From NCBI GenBank assembly GCA_963513935.1, contig OY740769.1, positions 101,659,762-101,723,761 on the forward strand: DNA of 64,000 bases, in the 5' to 3' direction. The translations under genes were made by a program, and so were the position numbers. The notes under the pieces are model-generated. The model had not been told where the DNA came from and searched no databases. It saw only the letters and a list, made by a program, of their open reading frames with translations. Position 1 is the first letter of the stretch; each line of letters begins with the position of its first letter. Below are positions 60,701 to 64,000 of this stretch, one piece after another. The DNA is from Aphrophora alni (Eukaryota > Arthropoda > Insecta > Hemiptera > Aphrophoridae).

Positions 60701-63700
60701 GGAAGAAAGAGCCTTTTAGTATATAGGCAGAACTCATAGTGGTCTAACAAAGCTGTAAAGTAAAGACAACAAATAATTCATGGTTCAATTTTGTGAGAAA
60801 GATTGCATAATTTAAAAAAAAACAAAATTTATTTTCCTTAAATTTGTGTTTAAAAATGAACAAAAATAAATGTGTATTGTTCTAACAACATTCAGTAAAA
60901 TCAAATTTAAAACTTTGTGGTTGATATCACTTTACAGATGAATTAGTGTTATGTTCTTGTCAGTGTCACTGAATATGTGACTTGTCCTGCCACACCTACT
61001 TCATCTGCTAGATAATACATCTCTCAAATGAGACAAATTTGTTGGATAACATATCGTTACTTATGTATTGAATGAAAAATCATTATCATATTTGGATTCA
61101 GCTATATTTTTTCTTCTGCATTTAACTTTTACAGTAATTAATAAAAGAAGATATTTCTACTATTACAATATAAACAACATCACTTGACATAATGCTCACT
61201 GAATTTTCAGCTATGAATGTAGGATAATATTTTACACAATTTCACAGTTAAAACAATTATGTTATTAAATTTTGTTGTAAAAAGTGTACCAATAGTTTAG
61301 TTCAGGTGTGTCGTGGGATGTGTTACACATGTAGAGAATCTGGTTGATTGTATGAGTAGAAAGAAAGAGTATTGGACAGCCGGTAAGAAGCTGATTAGAT
61401 CCATAATAACTCAAAAGGAGGAAGAGGAAAGGGTGTGATAGAAAGAGTATGATATACTCTATAAGAATGAAGATTGCTAAGCACTCACCATAAAGTCTGG
61501 AGGGGAGGGGATCTTAGGCAGGAGGGAGGGGGGTTCAGTGGATGTGAGCTCTGTACTTCTGGGAGTACTGTCTTTCGGTTTTTGCCTGGTAGATGTTTTC
61601 ACCCTCGCCATGGATAAATATAATAAAAAATGAAATAAAAAGCCATTAGTTTAAAATAACTTAATGTGATATATATTGCAATTATTTTTTAGGGTTTTAT
61701 AACAGTTCTGTATTTTGTTCATCAAACTATAAGTCTTATTTTATTTTGAATAAAAATTATAAATTACCATTATAAAAATCATAGTTTAATTTCTGCAATA
61801 AAAACAAGATACCCTCAGGGGGCTCATTTTAGTGATTACGGCCTTGGTAATCCTAAGGAAGACTACCTGGATCTACAAATTTTTTTTCATAAAGTCTTGT
61901 GTTTTTTCATTCTCTCTTTTATCTTTGTTATCAGATCTCTCTCAACCAATTCTTGTTCTTTTTCGAGCTTGATGATATTAGAGTATTCGAGGATTGGAGT
62001 CTTTATTTATCCTCTTTTCTTCCTTTTTTTAAATAAGTCGATGATCACTAAAAGGGTTTTCCTTTTAAACAAGATGTTAATAGATATGGAAAAGCAAAGT
62101 AAACAAAAAATAAATAAAAATGTATTACAATAAGTGATATAGCAAACAGTAAATGCTACAAGTTGAAAGATGGTAAATGTAGTTATAGTAGGGCCAAATC
62201 GAGCAGGTGTTTAGCATGATATAGGACATAAACTATGAATTTCACTTTGGTCGCAAAGGGTTAATAGATTGTACATCAGTAAAAGTTGATCTAATATAAA
62301 ACATAGACTTACCAGGTAAAAAATAGGAGTATTTATGCCAAAAGCACTGATTCCTGTTGAAACTAGCAGTATACGAACAGTTTTGCTGCGTAAAGTGCTG
62401 AAGTCAAAGAATGGTGGTCGATCATCTGTTTTGTTTTTATCTTTAATTTTACGCTTTTGATTCTTTAGATGTAATATGGCACGACGTTGTGGGTGATAGA
62501 GTGAAGCAGAACGATAGAATGTTCCAAGGAAGAACGTTAGGAATACAGCTACTGTAACTAACTGGAGACCAAGACGCCAACCTATTGCACTGAGAATAAA
62601 AAATATAATGTTAATAATTCCTGTAACATTAAATTAATTGTGTACACCTTAAATTATACTAGTTAAAATATTGTATTTATTTAATATTTTATAGGTAACA
62701 GGCAAACTCAATTCAAATGTGATTTTTTTTTTCGTGCAATTTATTATTCGAGTTTATTGCTGCTGACATTTAAATGGACGTAATGCAAGATTTTATATGA
62801 ACCATACATGCAAAATTGGATAAAAATGGACTACAATTGCACTATTTTTAATGTGTTTCCAACTTATTTTGTTGTATTTTGAAGGTTAAAATGATTAAAA
62901 TTCAGTTTTATATTGATAACTCTCATATTTATTGTCATAAATGATAACTATATTTCATTGACAGTGTACAATCATGAAAATAAAATGGGATGTAATAAAA
63001 AAGTGGAGCTTCCAAACAACCTTATGTTCACTTTTAACCTTGCCTATTGCTTTAACCTTAAAGGTATCAAGGTTAAAAGGTGTTTATTACATATTTTGGA
63101 AGGAAATTGTATAAAATTTGTCACAATTAAACAATAAACGTTAGATACATCATGTTGTAAATTTTTTACTGTGCTTAATCTGAAAAATATGAAACATAAA
63201 CAAGTACCATAATCATTAGAAAATATGTTTTTTTAATTAACAGAAAACCAAAAAAACTAAAAAAGTTAGAAATCTTTCTATTTTGTGATGCTTAAGCTAT
63301 ATAAAGATTTGTATTTTCTAAATATTATTTTATAGAACTGATGAAGAATTTTATGGTATATATATATATATATATATTATAAAAGTTATTTGAATTAACA
63401 TGAGCACATTGGTGTCATGTCACAAATTGATAAATAAGCACAGAACACTATAATATTACTCATAATTAACACTCTATGAATTAAACTCTAAAAAAATGTA
63501 ACTCTATAAATAAAATTAACTCTTTTAAGAAAATGTTAAATTTTTTAAAGAGTAATATAAAAACAAACAAACTAAAATATTGTTATACATGGAAAAATGA
63601 GATGTTTTTGAATTTTTTTGTCTTACTACCACTAAAAAACTAAAATTCCCACTTTATATTTTGTGTAAAATTTGGTCTCTTGTACTTTACATAGAAACCA

Positions 63701-63830
63701 AAAACAAGCTGTTTGAACAATTTATGTGGTGATAGTAACACTAGTAAACAAAACTTACATGACTGTCTCAGACGAGATGATTTGCAGTTGAGGCAGGCGC
63801 ACTGACAGTTTCGAGCAAGACGATTGACTG
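48558..63830 (-). CDS. Monocarboxylate-transporter-like protein (SLC16, MFS), partial at 5' end
   Basis: Six exons join in consistent phase: 63830-63759, 62589-62313, 55508-55127, 52736-52522, 51289-51149 and 48749-48558. Together they encode about 425 residues ending in TAG. The product is the C-terminal part of a 12-span major facilitator of the monocarboxylate transporter family. It contains TM6, the TM6-7 cytosolic loop, TM7-TM12 and a cytosolic tail of about 160 residues. SLC16 proteins move lactate, pyruvate, ketone bodies or aromatic/thyroid-type substrates, often with a proton, across the plasma membrane. The substrate cannot be read here. The N-terminal exons with the usual D-G-G-W-G-W motif and TM1-5 lie beyond 64000. 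Family membership is firm, but the orthologue is not assigned. Confidence 0.85.
49671..50560. promoter_or_regulatory. Five GTATTAATAC palindromes, likely transposase-binding sites
   Basis: Copies are at 49671, 49690, 50443, 50471 and 50551, mostly set in GACGTC/CGGCG-rich context. They cluster at the two subterminal regions and are absent from the middle, as expected for transposase-binding repeats (inference). Confidence 0.6.
49811..49969 (+). CDS. Small acidic ORF inside the Harbinger-like element
   Basis: This is an intact 52-residue frame starting MMAFTVPWCEPGFDMPWMET and continuing DSSDSDEEFNEVLSLI. Acidic Ser/Asp-rich N-termini are usual in PIF/Harbinger-encoded proteins, so this may be a retained first exon of the parental transposase. 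No catalytic residues are present. Expression is unknown. Confidence 0.45.
   Translation: MMAFTVPWCEPGFDMPWMETDSSDSDEEFNEVLSLISSDIKKHFSHGFEPKL
51149..51289 (-). CDS. Transporter exon (acidic tail)
   Basis: This exon encodes 47 residues in phase 0 at both ends: VEPPATVPADKPELTCISEE, then GIADMDLPDNLLDDLDYIGD and CITSCNK. The segment is strongly acidic. Phase-0 symmetry means it could be skipped without a frameshift. Confidence 0.75.
52522..52736 (-). CDS. Transporter exon (TM12 and start of the tail)
   Basis: This exon encodes 71 residues after the split Gly: YINVGCGGKSGYYFSSTCVL with VGSLSLFFIDLHRRN (TM12 and its basic cytosolic border), then a His/Arg/Ser tail with CPQRRRLSFAAEPEELVV. RRRLSF matches a basophilic-kinase consensus. 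The acceptor is TTTGTTAAG and the donor is GTTAGT. Confidence 0.85.
52737..55126. other. Transporter intron
   Basis: Apart from the mariner scrap, AT-rich intron sequence with no further exon seen. Confidence 0.6.
53640..53880 (+). pseudogene. Mariner transposase scrap in an intron
   Basis: IHNTHPKPLLQHISSQCSTR, then FDHPFYNPDLTPSDFHALKI, matches the region from the second catalytic Asp (here Asn in place of D in HDNARPH) to the third Asp motif (HPPYSPDLAPSDFH). A further NNNKVNKAVTMWF follows the family pattern. It is short, has stops after 53860, and no TIRs were found. Confidence 0.7.
55127..55508 (-). CDS. Transporter exon (TM8 to TM11)
   Basis: This exon encodes 127 residues beginning AHQAEEDGLGDTALLLQTYL. 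It holds three full spans: GLAWTLGCAAFGVVVV, QAAVFMCGISILALTAV and YILFVWIYGIFCGGYHYSL. The SLC16-type stretch YERVRARNFARTWGFVQ then leads into TM11 (SQAIPIAIGVPIS). The donor is GTAAATG, leaving one base that is completed by the next exon to give Gly. Confidence 0.9.
58514..58722. mobile_element. 193-bp palindromic MITE with 8-bp target duplication
   Basis: GGTACTTACGTATTAACGCC at 58522 is matched in inverse by GGTGTTAATACGTAAGTACC ending at 58714. The arms run about 48 bp (CACCGCAGCAACTTTGCGCA included), with an inner inverted pair GGTTTGGCCAGGTGTTTAT. CTTTATTT flanks both sides (58514-58521 and 58715-58722). An 8-bp duplication points to hAT-type (or P-type) mobilisation. The arms differ at very few positions, so the insertion is recent. 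Confidence 0.85.
59461..59601 (+). other. Recurring peptide family, copy 2
   Basis: FIKKQGKRIIYISNTFKIRR, then EQELVMRGLIWKMKEEVLTK and TELSNV before TAG, aligns with the copies at 37906 and 61887 around EQEL-RxLI-K-KE. The copy lies in the large transporter intron. Confidence 0.45.
61489..61611 (-). CDS. Possible alternative first exon within the transporter gene
   Basis: An ATG-started frame of 41 codons ends exactly at a strong donor (ATG then GTGAGTGC): MARVKTSTRQKPKDSTPRST, then ELTSTEPPSLLPKIPSPPDF and M. It is markedly more GC- and Pro/Ser/Thr-rich than its surroundings. It ends in phase 0, the phase needed by the TM8 exon at 55508, so splicing would give an isoform lacking TM1-7 behind a new basic N-terminus. 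Alternatively it starts an unrelated nested minus-strand gene, or it is chance. No promoter is recognised. Confidence 0.35.
61887..62046 (-). other. Recurring peptide family, copy 3
   Basis: VIIDLFKKRKKRG, after a stop IKTPILEYSNIIKLEKEQEL, then VERDLITKIKERMKKHKTL and TGA. It is homologous to 37906-38110 in the same orientation. Confidence 0.45.
62313..62589 (-). CDS. Transporter exon (TM6, intracellular loop, TM7)
   Basis: This exon encodes 92 residues. GWRLGLQLVTVAVFLTFFLG is a membrane span. ASLYHPQRRAILHLKNQKRK and IKDKNK form a basic cytosolic loop, followed by FFDFSTLRSKTVRILLVSTG with ISAFGINTPIFYL, the start of TM7 in SLC16 proteins. The acceptor is TTTATTCTCAG and the donor is GTAAGTC in phase 0. 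Confidence 0.85.
63759..63830 (-). CDS. Transporter exon (loop before TM6)
   Basis: A 72-nt exon between acceptor TTTCCATCTAG and donor GTAAGTTTTG reads SQSSCSKLSVRLPQLQIISS plus ETV, hydrophilic and Ser-rich. It takes one base from the previous exon and leaves two for the next. It is placed by phase and splice sites. Protein family support is weaker than for the later exons. Confidence 0.65.
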
Positions 63831-63923
63831 CTAGATGGAAAGTTTAGTAATGAAAGAAAATTCCCCTAAACCACAATAAAACACTAACAACACAAAGACT
63901 GTATAGTTATGTTTATTTTACCT

Positions 63924-63999
63924 CATGTACATTTCAATAGCACTGCTATCTCTGTATTGTACCTCTAAAGATGATAGAAGTGCTATTGATATGTACATG
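63924..63999. repeat. Inverted repeat with 27-bp arms at the window edge
   Basis: CATGTACATTTCAATAGCAC (63924-63950) pairs with GTGCTATTGATATGTACATG (63973-63999). The spacer is 22 bp. It may be the start of a longer foldback cut off by the window. Confidence 0.7.
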
Positions 64000-64000
64000 T

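Larger units (their letters stand above)
55509..62312. other. Large transporter intron, 6.8 kb
   Basis: It lies between the TM7 and TM8 exons. It contains the 193-bp MITE (58522), two copies of the recurring peptide (59461 and 61887) and the possible alternative exon (61489-61611). The rest is AT-rich with no motif recognised. Confidence 0.6.

Overview
This is a roughly 70% A+T window of animal nuclear DNA, almost certainly from an insect. Introns are kilobases long with GT-AG ends. The repeats are arthropod-type: Tc1/mariner, pogo/Tigger, PIF/Harbinger-like, Helitron, jockey- and RTE-type non-LTR, and Penelope-like ribozyme motifs. The recurrent AGGCCTA motif and the DUF4817-type mariner would suit a hemipteran, but that is inference. 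There are no operons, rRNAs or CRISPR arrays.

Two host genes can be assembled, both on the minus strand. (1) Positions 24391-34145 hold an unrecognised lysine/asparagine-rich protein of about 705 residues in three phase-compatible exons. Its large exon contains a tandem duplication of about 185 residues. (2) Positions 48558-63830 hold the 3' two thirds of a monocarboxylate-transporter-like (SLC16, MFS) gene. Its six exons encode the segment from before TM6 through TM12 plus a long C-terminal cytosolic tail, and every splice phase agrees. The 5' exons lie beyond the right edge. Two further minus-strand terminal exons (15817-16141 and 39969-40182) and one possible alternative first exon (61489-61611) are weaker.

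Layout. 1-700: 5'-truncated non-LTR fragment with target-site duplication. 1584-3199: decayed element with two Ulp1-type protease domains and a PIF1 helicase end. 3.2-15.8 kb: AT-rich DNA with tandem repeats, dispersed repeats, a 643-bp foldback and an L1-like ORF1 relic. 15.8-19.7 kb: a mariner with intact ends, a second mariner relic and a duplication. 19.7-24.4 kb: mostly featureless, with a Helitron N-terminal relic. 24.4-34.2 kb: gene 1, whose 5.7-kb intron holds a foldback, a jockey-like relic split by a Tigger element, and a ribozyme-bearing inverted repeat. 34.2-48.5 kb: intergenic, with an RTE relic, short repeats and more hammerhead-like motifs. 48.5-64 kb: gene 2, whose introns carry a Harbinger-like element, a mariner scrap and a 193-bp MITE.

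The most notable signals are a family of hammerhead-ribozyme-like motifs set in inverted repeats (best at 32025-32069 and 41012-41059), the internally duplicated gene, and the double Ulp1-PIF1 relic.
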